DNA of 64,000 bases from Cellulomonas gilvus ATCC 13127 (GCF_000218545.1 NC_015671.1:1984001-2048000); one strand, 5' to 3'. Numbered from the stretch's first letter, positions 10,401-18,788 are shown. Made by a program: numbers and translations. The notes: a model not told the origin generated them from the sequence alone.

Positions 10401-11209
10401 CGCTCGGGCCCGTGCGCCGGGCGGCCACCGCGCTCGTCGAGGGTGCACCCGCGGAGGTGTGGGGCCTGGGCGCGGCGCTCGCGCTCGGCCTCGCGACGCT
10501 CGCGGCCCACCGCGCCCGCGCACCGCGCGCGGTCGTGCTCACGGGCGTCTGGGCCGCCCTCCTCGTCGCGACCGGGCCGGTCCTGGTGGTCGCGGCCACG
10601 GCCCTGACGGACGCCGTGACCCCGCTCGCGCTCGTGCGCGTGGTCGCGGTCGGGGTGCTCGGCACCGCGTGGGCGCTCGTCGGCGTCCGCCGTGCGCATG
10701 CCGCCGCGACCGCGCAGGGACTCACGCTGCTCGGGCTCGCGACCGCCTCCGCGGTGGCCGGCGCGGGGTCGCTGCCCGTCGACGGCGTGCTGGCGACCGG
10801 CGGTCTGCTCGCGGCCTGCGTGGGCGGCACCTGGCTCGCGCACGACGACCGCGCACGCTCCTGGGCCGCGCTCGGGGGCCCGAGCGCGCTCGTCCTGGCG
10901 CCCACGCTGATCGGCCTGCAGATCGCACCCGAGCCGTGGCGGTGGGGTGTCGTGGTCGTCGGCGGCGTCGCCGCGGTCCTGCTCGGCGCGACCAGGCGGC
11001 TGCAGGCACCCCTCGTCGTCGGTGGCGTGGTGCTCGCGGTCGAGGTCGCGCTGCAGCTGGTCGCCGCGGCGGCGTCCGTCGTGTCGCACGTCGGCTGGTG
11101 GCCGCTGCTGTTCGTCGGGGGTGTCGCGCTCACCGTCGTGGGCGTCACGTACGAGCGCCGCCTGCGCGACGCGCGCGAGGCGACCCGGTACGTCGCACGC
11201 CTGCGCTGA
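7406..11209 (+). CDS. Giant polytopic membrane protein, SCO7613 C-terminal-domain type
   Basis: About 1,267 residues. The N-terminus carries a zinc-ribbon-like set, CPWC-x8-CSLC (near residue 20-35), then a Pro-rich linker with TQP repeats (to about residue 165). The rest is almost entirely hydrophobic Ala/Leu/Val-rich helices, probably more than 25 membrane spans, ending in a short basic tail. Such proteins are annotated in actinobacteria as SCO7613 C-terminal-domain membrane proteins; their function is unknown. ATG 7406 is chosen because CATGCT lies seven bases upstream; ATG 7394 and GTG 7364 are alternatives. It sits on the opposite strand between dop and pup, splitting a normally continuous gene group. 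Confidence 0.85.
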   Translation: MTHPLVPRPRALVLVQARHLLLDPSRCPWCGAGLAGSWCSLCGLDLTGPAGAAVWEASRAAAAALERQGAVVDDVRRTAAARLAPQPPSHAPTQPTTHARTQPAAPTPVRPAPPAAAQVGAGLGDLVGPWSMPYRLPAGGSPVSSPVPPPPPTAGPAWPPGPAPRSPRGAWPVQTVLVTLGAALLALASLVFLVFTWELLTLAVRAGVVALGTAGVLTLAVVLRRRGLRASAEAVAALGSALLTLDVWALWATGLLGGAPGWLVGGLGLLACGAVLAAYGVRTGLRSATVAAALLVPAAPLPLAAASRTAAGVLGALLLAFVLTSARHLPTARARVAERRVLTCAAVALASLLAVVQLVAVRTGTHGGRTTGAVLVVALALACLAGLAAQAAATRGAEARAWAAGSGALAALTAAVAVPAVTGSAVAWSAPAAAAVGALAALGVAARAANGVSQAPRAGVAAGSADADATAGRDTPPTTVAAVAAAVTAGALAVPELGLLAVVALAAVLEPTRATDGVVVSAAVTMLTTVLLAAALGVRLSRALRHVAVALTCAAVLEGVALLADGVVSAVGGFVAVAVVALVVPLPRPWRGHTRALAGLAATAGLVAAAPGAVGDATSGQRAALLVALLAAAVVVTVSARWGGAAVRAAGSCVTALLATGAAATAWRLGGGDPGDAALVAATLLGGVVVALVLLRAVPRAHRTALLPTAAAVQGLTWLAALASWAEGGAHTAALVALATAAAAEALALAALGRGRVGALPRLVAATLVVPAAAAAVFSAHLAAGVPGRATTSLAVGVLACAAVLAARALDGGRSGFREAVEISGAVVAAAALLAAPSPGVVTLELTLLAVTAGAVALAPDRRPVRWWALGLAVLASWSGLAARDVGVPEAYAAPLGLVLVGVGARRLRRAGAGQPPGRPGDDTGSGAALLGAGALLVGLPPALVLDPVVVGTVHLDRAATLTAALVLVAGLAFRLARGGAGARAAARTLAACVALLVALGPVRRAATALVEGAPAEVWGLGAALALGLATLAAHRARAPRAVVLTGVWAALLVATGPVLVVAATALTDAVTPLALVRVVAVGVLGTAWALVGVRRAHAAATAQGLTLLGLATASAVAGAGSLPVDGVLATGGLLAACVGGTWLAHDDRARSWAALGGPSALVLAPTLIGLQIAPEPWRWGVVVVGGVAAVLLGATRRLQAPLVVGGVVLAVEVALQLVAAAASVVSHVGWWPLLFVGGVALTVVGVTYERRLRDAREATRYVARLR

Positions 11210-11222
11210 CCCCGGGCGGACC

Positions 11223-11241
11223 ACCGACCGGATCCGGCGGT
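11223..11241. terminator. Hairpin between convergent genes (possible bidirectional terminator)
   Basis: ACCG-A-CCGG-AT-CCGG-C-GGT forms an interrupted stem between the stop of the large membrane protein (11209) and the stop of dop (11243-11241). It lacks a T-run, as is usual for high-GC actinobacterial terminators. Confidence 0.4.
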
Positions 11242-12845
11242 CAGGCGCCGAGCGCCGCCAGCAGCGTCGCGGCGTCGGGGCTCGCGTCGAGCAGCGCACC
11301 GACGTGCTGCTGCGTCCCGCGCAACGGGTCGCGCATCGGCACGCGCTGCAGCGTCGAGGCACCCGGCACGTCGAACACCACCGAGTCCCACGACGCGGCC
11401 GAGATCTGGTCGCCGTACCGGGCGACGGCCTCGCCGCGGAAGAACGCGCGCGTGTCCGTGGGCGGGTGCGCGACCGCACGCTCCACCTCGGCGTCCGTGA
11501 CCAGGCGCTCGACCGCGCCCGCCCCGAGGAGCCGGTGGTAGAGCCCGCGCTCGGGGCGCAGGTCGGACCACTGCAGGTCCACCGCGGCCAGGCGCGGGTG
11601 GTCCCACGGCAGGTTCTCGCGGCGGCGCATGCCCTCGAGCAGACGCAGCTTGGCGAGCCACTCGACCTCACGCGCGCACTCCGACGGGTCGCGTGCCAGC
11701 CGGTCGAGCAACGAGCCCCACCGCGTCAGCACGTCCTGCGTCTGCTCGTCGGGCGTGCCGCCGACGTGCGCGAGCGCGGTCCGCACGGCGGTGAGGTACT
11801 CCTGCTGCACCTCGAGCGCCGTGAGGCGCCGGCCGTCGGCGAGCTCGACGCGCGCCGTCAGCGTCGGGTCGTGGCTGACCTGGTGCACCGCGCTCACCGG
11901 GTCGCGCAGCGCGAGGCGGTCGACCGCCGCGAGCGCTCCCCCCGCGCCGCCCTCGGCGACCGCGCGCTCGATGAGCCACAGCACCAGCGACGTGGTGCCC
12001 ATGCGCACGTACGTCGCCGCCTCGAGCATCGTCGCGTCGCCCACGATCACGTGCAGGCGGCGCCAGCGCGCCGGGTCCGCATGCGGCTCGTCGCGCGTGT
12101 TGACGATCGGCCGGCGCAGCGTCGTCTCGAGCCCGATCTCGGCCTCGACGTAGTCCGCGCGCTGCGAGAGCTGGAAGCCCGCGCGCTCGCCGCGCTGGCC
12201 CACCCCCACGCGCCCCGCGCCGGTGAAGACCTGCCGCGTCACGAAGAACGGGATGAGGCGGGCCGCGAGGTCGGTGAACGGCACCGCGCGGTCGACCAGG
12301 TAGTTCTCGTGCGTGCCGTACGTCGCGCCCTTGCCGTCGACGTTGTTCTTGTACAGCGCGACGTCCGGCAGCGCGGGCGTCGACGCCAGCGCGCGCACCG
12401 CGGCGAGCATCACCTGCTCACCCGCGCGGTCCCAGACCACGGCGTCACGCGGGTTGGTCACCTCGGGCGACGAGTACTCGGGGTGCGCGTGGTCCACGTA
12501 CAGGCGCGCGCCGTTGGTGAGGATGACGTTGGCGGCGCCCGGGTCCTCGTACTCCTCGACCTGCGGACGTGCGAGCTCCTGCGGCCCGTCGCCCGAGGGT
12601 GCGGGCTGCTCGGGGTCGTCCGTGAGCAGCGACGGGTGCGCGGACGCGCGCTGCAGGCGGAACCCGCGCGCGTCCGCGAGCGGGTCCTCGTCGTCGTAGT
12701 CCCACCGCGCGCGCGTACGTCCGGACTCGCGGGCCGCGTGCACCGCGACCACGTGGCTGGACAGCAGCATGGGGTTCGCCATCGGCTTGCCGGGCTGCAG
12801 CACCCCGTACTCGGTCTCGATGCCCATCACCCGTCGCACGGTCAC
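11241..12845 (-). CDS. dop: Deamidase/depupylase Dop
   Basis: Deamidates the C-terminal Gln of Pup and removes Pup from substrates. The 534-residue protein is a homologue of PafA. It opens VRRVMGIETEYGV, with the nucleotide/Mg-binding Glu, and carries LYVDHAHPEYSSPE with the catalytic Asp. An extra acidic segment between these (WDYDDEDPLADARG and following, about residues 48-80) is the Dop-specific loop absent from PafA. The Pup here ends in Gln, so Dop activity is required for pupylation. The GTG start at 12845 lies exactly six bases after TAGGGT, so the mRNA is probably leaderless. It is 79 bases downstream of mpa. Confidence 0.95.
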   Translation of the reverse strand: MTVRRVMGIETEYGVLQPGKPMANPMLLSSHVVAVHAARESGRTRARWDYDDEDPLADARGFRLQRASAHPSLLTDDPEQPAPSGDGPQELARPQVEEYEDPGAANVILTNGARLYVDHAHPEYSSPEVTNPRDAVVWDRAGEQVMLAAVRALASTPALPDVALYKNNVDGKGATYGTHENYLVDRAVPFTDLAARLIPFFVTRQVFTGAGRVGVGQRGERAGFQLSQRADYVEAEIGLETTLRRPIVNTRDEPHADPARWRRLHVIVGDATMLEAATYVRMGTTSLVLWLIERAVAEGGAGGALAAVDRLALRDPVSAVHQVSHDPTLTARVELADGRRLTALEVQQEYLTAVRTALAHVGGTPDEQTQDVLTRWGSLLDRLARDPSECAREVEWLAKLRLLEGMRRRENLPWDHPRLAAVDLQWSDLRPERGLYHRLLGAGAVERLVTDAEVERAVAHPPTDTRAFFRGEAVARYGDQISAASWDSVVFDVPGASTLQRVPMRDPLRGTQQHVGALLDASPDAATLLAALGA

Positions 12846-12851
12846 CGGGCC

Positions 12852-12857
12852 ACCCTA
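12852..12857 (-). promoter_or_regulatory. -10 box of a leaderless dop transcript
   Basis: TAGGGT on the minus strand with six bases to the GTG of dop. This geometry puts the transcription start at or next to the start codon, so dop can be expressed apart from mpa. Confidence 0.55.
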
Positions 12858-12924
12858 CGAGGCGCACGCGCGCGCGGGCCGCGCCATCCGGCCGGCGGAC
12901 CGGAGGCGCGGCGCCGCACCGCGG

Positions 12925-14559
12925 CTACAGGTACTGACCCGTGCTCGTCACGGTCTCGATGGTGCGCGAGCCGTCCGTGCCCTTCTTGCCCTGCACGATC
13001 GTCCGGATGAACACGATGCGCTCACCCTTCTTGCCGGAGATCCGGGCCCAGTCGTCCGGGTTGGTCGTGTTCGGGAGGTCCTCGTTCTCCTTGAACTCGT
13101 CGACGCACGCGGTCAGCAGGTGGTCCACGCGGATCCCGCGCTGACCCGTGGCGAGCAGGTCCTTGATCGCCTGCTTCTTGGCGCGGTCGACGACGTTCTG
13201 GATCATCGCGCCGGAGTTGAAGTCCTTGAAGTACAGGACCTCCTTGTCGCCGCTCGCGTACGTGACCTCGAGGAACCGGTTCTCGTCGGTCTCGTTGTAC
13301 ATGCGCTCGACCACGCGCTCGACCATCGCCTCGACCGCGTCGGCCTTGGACCCGCCGTGCTCGGCCAGGTCGTCGGGGTGGATGGGCAGGTCCGCCGTCA
13401 GGTACTTGCTGAAGATCTCCTTGGCGCCCTCGGCGTCGGGACGCTCGATCTTGATCTTCACGTCCAGGCGGCCGGGCCGCAGGATCGCGGGGTCGATCAT
13501 GTCCTCGCGGTTGGACGCGCCGATGACGATGACGTTCTCGAGCCGCTCGACGCCGTCGATCTCCGCGAGCAGCTGCGGCACGATCGTCGTCTCCACGTCC
13601 GACGAGACGCCCGTGCCGCGCGTCCGGAACAGCGACTCCATCTCGTCGAAGAACACGACCACCGGGTTGCCCTGCGAGGCCTTCTCCCGGGCACGCGCGA
13701 AGATCAGCCGGATGTGCCGCTCGGTCTCGCCCACGTACTTGTTGAGCAGCTCGGGGCCCTTGACGTTGAGGAAGTAGCTGCGCGCCTCGGCGACGTCCTG
13801 GCCCTTGGCCTGGGCCGCGGTCGCGGCGAGCGAGTGCGCGACCGCCTTGGCGATCAGCGTCTTGCCGCACCCGGGCGGGCCGTACAGCAGCACGCCCTTG
13901 GGCGGCCGCAGGCCGTGCTCGCGGAACAGCTCGGGGTGCAGGAACGGCAGCTCGACCGCGTCCTTGATGGCCTCGATCTGCGGGCCCAGGCCACCGATGT
14001 CCTCGTACTCGATGTCCGGGACCTCCTCGAGGACCAGCTCCTCGACCTCGGCGCGCGGGATGACCTCGAACACGAACCCGCTGCGCGAGTCGATCGTGAG
14101 CGCGTCGCCCACGCGCACGCCCGCGTCCGAGACCTGGCCCGCGAACCGGACCACGCGCTCCTCGTCGCCGCGGCCCACCACGAGCGCGCGGTGGTGGCCG
14201 AGCAGCTCCTTGACCGTGACGATCTCGCCCACGTTCTCGTAGCCGCCCGCCTCGACGACCGTCAGGACCTCGTTGAGCATGACCTCCTGGCCCGGGCGCA
14301 GCCGCGTGAGGTCCACCGCGGGGCTGGCCCCGACGTGCATCTTGCGACCCGCGGAGATGACGTCCACCGAGCCGTCGGGACGCGCGCCCAGGAACACCGC
14401 GTACGTGCCCGGGGGCTTGGCCAGGTCGTCCACCTGACGCTTGAGCTCGACGATCTGCTCGCGCGCCGCGAGCAGCGCGTCGCTGAGCCGTTCGTTCTTC
14501 GCGGCCAGGAGCGCGAGCTCCCGCTGCAGGTCCCGCCCAGCGGCTGTCGGATCCGTCAT
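12925..14559 (-). CDS. arc: Proteasome-activating AAA ATPase Mpa/ARC
   Basis: Hexameric unfoldase that recognises Pup and feeds substrates into the 20S core. Of 544 residues, about 1-50 form the Pup-binding coiled coil. Two OB-fold regions follow (about 55-195), then the AAA domain with Walker A GPPGCGKT near 228-235, Walker B VVFFDEME near 303, and an arginine-finger region [15 protein letters not shown]. The C-terminus is GQYL, the tail that inserts between alpha subunits. The start has AAGGAGG eight bases upstream, and a structured leader precedes it. Called mpa in mycobacteria and arc in other actinobacteria. Confidence 0.96.
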   Translation of the reverse strand: MTDPTAAGRDLQRELALLAAKNERLSDALLAAREQIVELKRQVDDLAKPPGTYAVFLGARPDGSVDVISAGRKMHVGASPAVDLTRLRPGQEVMLNEVLTVVEAGGYENVGEIVTVKELLGHHRALVVGRGDEERVVRFAGQVSDAGVRVGDALTIDSRSGFVFEVIPRAEVEELVLEEVPDIEYEDIGGLGPQIEAIKDAVELPFLHPELFREHGLRPPKGVLLYGPPGCGKTLIAKAVAHSLAATAAQAKGQDVAEARSYFLNVKGPELLNKYVGETERHIRLIFARAREKASQGNPVVVFFDEMESLFRTRGTGVSSDVETTIVPQLLAEIDGVERLENVIVIGASNREDMIDPAILRPGRLDVKIKIERPDAEGAKEIFSKYLTADLPIHPDDLAEHGGSKADAVEAMVERVVERMYNETDENRFLEVTYASGDKEVLYFKDFNSGAMIQNVVDRAKKQAIKDLLATGQRGIRVDHLLTACVDEFKENEDLPNTTNPDDWARISGKKGERIVFIRTIVQGKKGTDGSRTIETVTSTGQYL

Positions 14560-14590
14560 CGCGTCGGCCTCCTTCGCGTCGGTGTCTCGC

Positions 14591-14648
14591 GATCGAGGGG
14601 GCGCCCCGCGATCATCGGGTCACCGGTGATGATCGAGGATCGTCACCG
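14591..14648 (-). promoter_or_regulatory. Four-segment overlapping hairpin array in the mpa/arc leader
   Basis: Three inverted repeats overlap. A: GATCG-a-GGGG / CCCC-g-CGATC (14591-14613, loop GCG). B: CGATCATC / GATGATCG (14609-14635, 11-base loop). C: CGGTGA-t-GATC / GATC-g-TCACCG (14624-14648, loop GAG). B shares bases with both A and C, so A plus C excludes B, the layout of an attenuator. In the minus-strand RNA the order is C, B, A, then the ribosome site at 14574-14568 and the ATG at 14559. There is no T-run after A. The function is inferred. Confidence 0.5.
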
Positions 14649-14658
14649 TGGGGTCGCC

Positions 14659-14664
14659 ACCTTA
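14659..14664 (-). promoter_or_regulatory. Candidate -10 box for mpa/arc
   Basis: TAAGGT on the minus strand would start transcription near 14652, just upstream of the overlapping hairpins, giving a leader of about 93 nt. No good -35 is seen. Confidence 0.4.
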
Positions 14665-14735
14665 GCCACAGTGTCGTCCCGTGCCGGGCCGCGTGCAGAT
14701 GTGTCCATGTGCCCGCGTCGCCGCGGGCGGGAGGC

Positions 14736-15836
14736 TCAGGCCCCGTCGCGCTCGGGGTGCGCGTCGCGCTGCGCGCGGCGGATCTTCTTGGCGGACGTCT
14801 CACGCTCGCCCAGCGACTCCGACGACCACAGCTCGGGGTCCGGGGCGGGCGTGCCGTCCTCGACCACCGGGTAGGAACCCTTGGCCGGACGGCGGCGGCG
14901 CAGCGGCGCCTCGACGCCGTCGGCCAGCCGGCGCGTGGTCAGCAGGAAGCCGGTGTGGCCGATCATGCGGTGCTGCGGGCGCACCGCGAGGCCCTCCAGG
15001 TGCCAGCCGCGCACCATCGACTCCCACGCCTGCGGCTCGGTGTAGCGACCGTCGGTGCGGACGTCCTCGGCCAACCGGGACAGCTGCGTGGTGGTCGCGA
15101 CGTAGCAGATGAGCACTCCGCCCGGCGCGAGCGCGTCCGCGACCACCGCGAGGTTCTCCCACGGCGCGAGCATGTCCAGCACCACGCGGTCCACCGTGCC
15201 CGGCGCCGCCGCGGTGGGGAGCACGTCCGCCAGGTCGCCCACCGACAGCCGCCAGGCGGGGTGCGGCCCGCCGAAGAAGCCCTCGACGTTGCCGCGCGCG
15301 ATGTCCGCGAAGTCGGCACGCCGCTCGATCGAGTGCAGCGAGCCGGCGTCCCCGACCGCCCGCAGCAGCGACATGGTCAGCGCACCCGAGCCGACGCCGG
15401 CCTCCACGACGACCGCACCCGGGTAGATGTCCGCCATGGTGACGATCTGGCCCGCGTCCTTGGGGTAGACGACCGCCGCACCACGCGGCATGGACAGCAC
15501 GTGGTCCGCGAGCAGCGGGCGCAGGGCCAGGTACTCGGTGCCGGCGTTCGTCACGACGACCGTCCCCTCCGGTGCGCCGATCAGCTCGTCGTGCCGGAAG
15601 TAGCCGCGGTGCGTGTGGAACGTGCCGTCGGGCGTGAGCGTGATGGTGTGCAGGCGCCCGCGCGGGTCCGTCAGCTGCACGCGGTCACCCACGCGGAACG
15701 CGCCGCGGCGCTGCGCCGCACCGGTCGCGGACGGCGCCGGCTCCGGTCCGGGTCCGGCCGTGGCTGCGGTGGTGGGTGCGCTGGTGGGTGCGGTGCTGGG
15801 CCCTGTGCTGGGCTGCGGGCTGCGGTCCGTGGTCAC
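14736..15836 (-). CDS. trmI: tRNA (adenine-N1)-methyltransferase, position 58 (TrmI)
   Basis: SAM-dependent enzyme that makes m1A58 in the T-loop of tRNA. The 366-residue protein has an N-terminal disordered Thr/Pro/Ala stretch (to about residue 45), then the small beta domain FRVGDRVQLTDPRGR, and the Rossmann methyltransferase with VVEAGVGSGALT as the SAM motif I and VDRVVLDMLAPW as motif IV. Both are diagnostic for the GCD14/TrmI family. The C-terminal tail is highly charged. The GTG at 15836 follows the M50 protease stop by 11 bases. Linkage of trmI to mpa and an M50 protease is standard in actinobacteria. Confidence 0.93.
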   Translation of the reverse strand: MTTDRSPQPSTGPSTAPTSAPTTAATAGPGPEPAPSATGAAQRRGAFRVGDRVQLTDPRGRLHTITLTPDGTFHTHRGYFRHDELIGAPEGTVVVTNAGTEYLALRPLLADHVLSMPRGAAVVYPKDAGQIVTMADIYPGAVVVEAGVGSGALTMSLLRAVGDAGSLHSIERRADFADIARGNVEGFFGGPHPAWRLSVGDLADVLPTAAAPGTVDRVVLDMLAPWENLAVVADALAPGGVLICYVATTTQLSRLAEDVRTDGRYTEPQAWESMVRGWHLEGLAVRPQHRMIGHTGFLLTTRRLADGVEAPLRRRRPAKGSYPVVEDGTPAPDPELWSSESLGERETSAKKIRRAQRDAHPERDGA

Positions 15837-15847
15837 GACGGGCGAGT

Positions 15848-16984
15848 CTAGGCGCGGATCGCCGCGACGACGTCGGTCGCCCGGACCACGGCGACCACGC
15901 GGCCGTCGACGAGCGCGGCGACCACGGGCGACAGCCGCGTGGTGCGGCTCAGCTCGCGCAGCAGCGGCTCGCCGACGAGCGTGCCGTCGACCTCCGCACC
16001 GACGGGCAGCGCCACCGACACGACACCGACCGGCGTCGTCCCCGCCGCGTGCGCGGGCACGCTGGCCGCGGCCTCGCGGTCGACGTACGCGGCGGGGCGG
16101 CCGTCCGGCGACAGCACCACGACCTCCGGCGCGTGGGCCGCCGCGGCGACCGCCATCGCGTGCGCGAGCGAGGACTCGTGCCCGACGACGACCGCGGGCC
16201 GTCCGACGGACGCGACCGAGACGCCGTCGACGTTGCGCTGCGCACGCGCCGACGTGAGCGCCCCGGACGCGCCGATCCACAGGAAGCCCGCGATCAGCGC
16301 ACCCCACACCGCGTCGGCGAGCCCGAACGACACGTCGAGCACGCGCGGCGCCACGACCGCCCCGGCGAACAGGAGCACCGCGAACCCCCGGCCGGCCCAG
16401 CCCGCGGCGACCGTCCCCGCGTACCGGCTCCCGGTGACGCGCCAGACCGCGGCCTCGAGCAGCCTGCCGCCGTCGAGCGGCAGCCCCGGGAGCAGGTTGA
16501 ACAGGCCGACGAACCCGTTGGCGACCGCACCCGATCCCACGAGCGCGGCGGCGACCGTCCCGTCGGGCACGAGGCCCGCGGCGAGCGCGCCCCAGAACAG
16601 CCCGGCGAGCGCGAGGTTGACCGTGGGGCCCGCGACGGCGACGAGCGCCGTGGTCGCGGGGGTGGGCGCCGCTCCGCCGAACGCGGTGTGACCACCCCAC
16701 AGGGTCAGCACGAACTCCTGCGGCTGCTGACCCCGGGCGCGCGCGACGAGCCCGTGCGCGAGTTCGTGGAGGAACACCGACGCGAACAGCAGGAGCACGA
16801 ACGCGAGCGCGACCACGTACGTCGACGCCCCCTCGAGCCCGGTGATGACCCGGACCGACGACGCCGACAGGACGGTCATGACGACGACCGCCAGGAGCCA
16901 GCTGGGTGCGAGCACCACGGGCGCGCCGGCCACGCGGCCGATGACCCAGCCGGACGATCGACGGGTGGGCACGCGGGTGTTCAC
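15848..16984 (-). CDS. Site-2-protease-like M50 membrane metalloprotease with CBS-like C-terminus
   Basis: Intramembrane zinc protease of the M50B family. HELAH (near residue 75) supplies two zinc ligands and the catalytic Glu; LPLDGGRL (near 165) carries the third-ligand Asp motif. Several membrane spans surround both. The C-terminal 130 residues, after SARAQRNVDG, read like paired CBS segments, a frequent regulatory module in this family. The GTG at 16984 lies six bases after TAGGCT (16991-16996) and is preferred over the GTG at 16990, which directly abuts the box. It is immediately upstream of trmI. The substrate is unknown. Confidence 0.9.
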   Translation of the reverse strand: MNTRVPTRRSSGWVIGRVAGAPVVLAPSWLLAVVVMTVLSASSVRVITGLEGASTYVVALAFVLLLFASVFLHELAHGLVARARGQQPQEFVLTLWGGHTAFGGAAPTPATTALVAVAGPTVNLALAGLFWGALAAGLVPDGTVAAALVGSGAVANGFVGLFNLLPGLPLDGGRLLEAAVWRVTGSRYAGTVAAGWAGRGFAVLLFAGAVVAPRVLDVSFGLADAVWGALIAGFLWIGASGALTSARAQRNVDGVSVASVGRPAVVVGHESSLAHAMAVAAAAHAPEVVVLSPDGRPAAYVDREAAASVPAHAAGTTPVGVVSVALPVGAEVDGTLVGEPLLRELSRTTRLSPVVAALVDGRVVAVVRATDVVAAIRA

Positions 16985-16990
16985 CGGCAC

Positions 16991-16996
16991 AGCCTA
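16991..16996 (-). promoter_or_regulatory. -10 box, leaderless M50 protease transcript
   Basis: TAGGCT on the minus strand, six bases from the GTG at 16984. It also fixes the likely start codon, since the upstream GTG at 16990 would overlap the expected transcription start. Confidence 0.5.
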
Positions 16997-17048
16997 GGTG
17001 GCGTCGGCCGCGCCGACCGCGGTGGCGCCCGGTGTGGGCGGCGGCGCC

Positions 17049-17054
17049 TACCCT
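17049..17054 (+). promoter_or_regulatory. -10 box, leaderless RecB-like gene
   Basis: TACCCT followed by seven bases and GTG 17062. It is divergent from the M50 protease promoter about 55 bases away. Confidence 0.5.
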
Positions 17055-17061
17055 CGTGCGC

Positions 17062-18006
17062 GTGACGATCCTCGACGCCCCGACGCCGCCGGCCGAGCCG
17101 GAGGTGTCCGCGCCGCCCGCGGGGGACCCGGACGCGGCGGTGGTCGCAGTCGACGCACCGCGAGTCACCCGTCCGGGGCTCTCGCCCTCGCGTGCGGGCG
17201 ACTTCCTGCAGTGCCCGTTGCTGTTCCGGTTCCGCGTGGTGGACCGCCTGCCCGAGCCGCCGAGCCCGGCGGCGGCACGCGGCACGCTGGTGCACGCGGT
17301 GCTGGAGCACCTGTTCGACCTGCCCGCGGTCGAGCGGACGGTGCAGGCCGCCAACGCGATGCTCCCCGGTCGCTGGGCGGAGCTCCTGGCCGAGCGCCCG
17401 GAGATCGGCGAGCTGTTCCCCGACGAGGGCGCGCTCGCCGAGTGGCTGACGTCCGCGGAGACGCTGCTGGCCCGGTACTTCACGCTCGAGGACCCGACTC
17501 GGGTCGAACCCCGTGAGCGTGAGCTGTTCGTCACGCACGACCTTCCGGAGGGGCCGCAGCTGCGCGGCATCGTCGACCGCGTGGACGTGGCCCCCAACGG
17601 GTGGGTGCGCGTCGTCGACTACAAGACGGGCAAGTCGCCGCGCGCGGGCTACGAGAGCGGTGCGATGTTCCAGATGCGGTTCTACGCCTACGTCATCTGG
17701 CGCACGCGCGGCGTGCTCCCCAAGCGCCTCCAGCTCGAGTACCTGGGCGACGGCGTGGTGCTGCAGCACGAGCCGACCGAGCCCGAGATGCAGACGTTCG
17801 AGGCGCGCATCCGCTCGATCTGGGCGGGCATCCAGGACGCGGCGCGCGCGGACGACTGGCGCCCACGCACGTCACGCCTGTGCGACTGGTGCGCCCACCG
17901 GGACCTGTGCCCGCAGTTCGGGGGCACTCCCCCGGCCGCCGACCCCGACGCCGTGGAGCGTGCGACGGGTGTGCGGCCGCACGCCGCGGCACCCGTGGTC
18001 GGCTGA
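17062..18006 (+). CDS. RecB-family PD-(D/E)XK nuclease with iron-sulfur cluster motif
   Basis: A 314-residue single-domain nuclease of the Cas4/RecB-like PDDEXK group. The active site is visible as GIVDRVDV followed by VVDYKTGK (Asp...Asp-x-Lys). A Cys pair with later cysteines, CDWCAHRDLCPQF near the C-terminus plus an early Cys in FLQCPLLFRF, matches the four-Cys iron-sulfur staple of this family. The opening LSPSRAGDFLQCP is typical. The start is set at GTG 17062, predicted leaderless; GTG 17056 or 17032 are possible. Such stand-alone genes are common in actinobacteria; the DNA repair role is inferred. Confidence 0.88.
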   Translation: MTILDAPTPPAEPEVSAPPAGDPDAAVVAVDAPRVTRPGLSPSRAGDFLQCPLLFRFRVVDRLPEPPSPAAARGTLVHAVLEHLFDLPAVERTVQAANAMLPGRWAELLAERPEIGELFPDEGALAEWLTSAETLLARYFTLEDPTRVEPRERELFVTHDLPEGPQLRGIVDRVDVAPNGWVRVVDYKTGKSPRAGYESGAMFQMRFYAYVIWRTRGVLPKRLQLEYLGDGVVLQHEPTEPEMQTFEARIRSIWAGIQDAARADDWRPRTSRLCDWCAHRDLCPQFGGTPPAADPDAVERATGVRPHAAAPVVG

Positions 18007-18015
18007 GCCCGCGGG

Positions 18016-18708
18016 TCAGGCGGTCGCGTCGAGCGTGAGCGTGCGCCCGCGCGCCACCTGCTCGAGGACGGCGAGCGAGACCCTGCGCAGGGTGCTCACG
18101 CGGCTGAGCCCGGGCCGGTCCTCGACCGGCTGCACGCCCTCGACCACGACGGTCCGGGCACCCGACGCGAGCGCGGACGCCGTGCCCGAGCGCGAGTCCT
18201 CGAGCGCGACGCAGCGCTGCACGGGCACATCGAGCGCGCGGGCCGCGGCCAGGTACGGCTCGGGGTCGGGCTTCGGCCGCGCGACCTCGTCGCCCACGAC
18301 GACCGCGTCGAAGCCGCCCGCGGCCCGCACGAACGGTTCGGCCAGGACCCGGTAGGACGACGTCACGAGCGCCACGGGCACGCCCGCGGCCCGCACCTCC
18401 GTGAGCAGCTCGCGGGCCCCGGGCTGCCACGGGACCTCCTGCGCGACCGCTGCCGCGACGTGCGCGGTGAGCTCGTCGACGATCTGCGGGACGGGCAGGT
18501 CCACGCCGTGCGCCTGCAGGATCCCGGCCGACGTCGTCATCGACGAACCGACCATCGCGGCGGCGTCAGCGGCGGTCCACGGCACACCGAACCTGCCGGT
18601 CAGCGCCATCTCCGCGGCCATCCAGAGCGGTTCGGAGTCGATCAGCGTGCCGTCCATGTCGAACAGCACGGCGGCCAGGGTGCGGGGCTCGTGGGGGTCG
18701 GTCGGCAC
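18016..18708 (-). CDS. HAD-superfamily hydrolase, beta-phosphoglucomutase-like
   Basis: A 230-residue phosphatase or phosphomutase. HAD motif I is VLFDMDGTLIDSEP with the nucleophile and acid Asp pair; motif II is VTSSYR; motif III/IV is RPKPDPEPYL then ALEDSRSG. The cap region between motifs I and II is helical (C1 type). The start at GTG 18708 is chosen because GGGAG precedes it and a TAGGGT -10 (18749-18754) would give a 34-base leader; the GTG at 18750 overlaps that box and is less likely. It is tail to tail with the RecB-like gene and divergent from the PAC2 gene. The substrate is unknown. Confidence 0.88.
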   Translation of the reverse strand: MPTDPHEPRTLAAVLFDMDGTLIDSEPLWMAAEMALTGRFGVPWTAADAAAMVGSSMTTSAGILQAHGVDLPVPQIVDELTAHVAAAVAQEVPWQPGARELLTEVRAAGVPVALVTSSYRVLAEPFVRAAGGFDAVVVGDEVARPKPDPEPYLAAARALDVPVQRCVALEDSRSGTASALASGARTVVVEGVQPVEDRPGLSRVSTLRRVSLAVLEQVARGRTLTLDATA

Positions 18709-18748
18709 GACGGGCGTCTCCCGGGTGAAGTGGGTGGGCGGTCCGGTC

Positions 18749-18754
18749 ACCCTA
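18749..18754 (-). promoter_or_regulatory. -10 box of the HAD hydrolase gene
   Basis: TAGGGT on the minus strand, 40 bases before GTG 18708. It is one half of a divergent promoter pair with TACCCT at 18789-18794. Confidence 0.45.
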
Positions 18755-18788
18755 CGGCGCGCACAGGGCCGCCCCTGCGCCCGCGCCC

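Noticed and set aside
8795..11671. Minus-strand frames opposite the large membrane protein
   Set aside because: Composition is a mirror of the Ala/Leu/Val helices; no start signal or motif.
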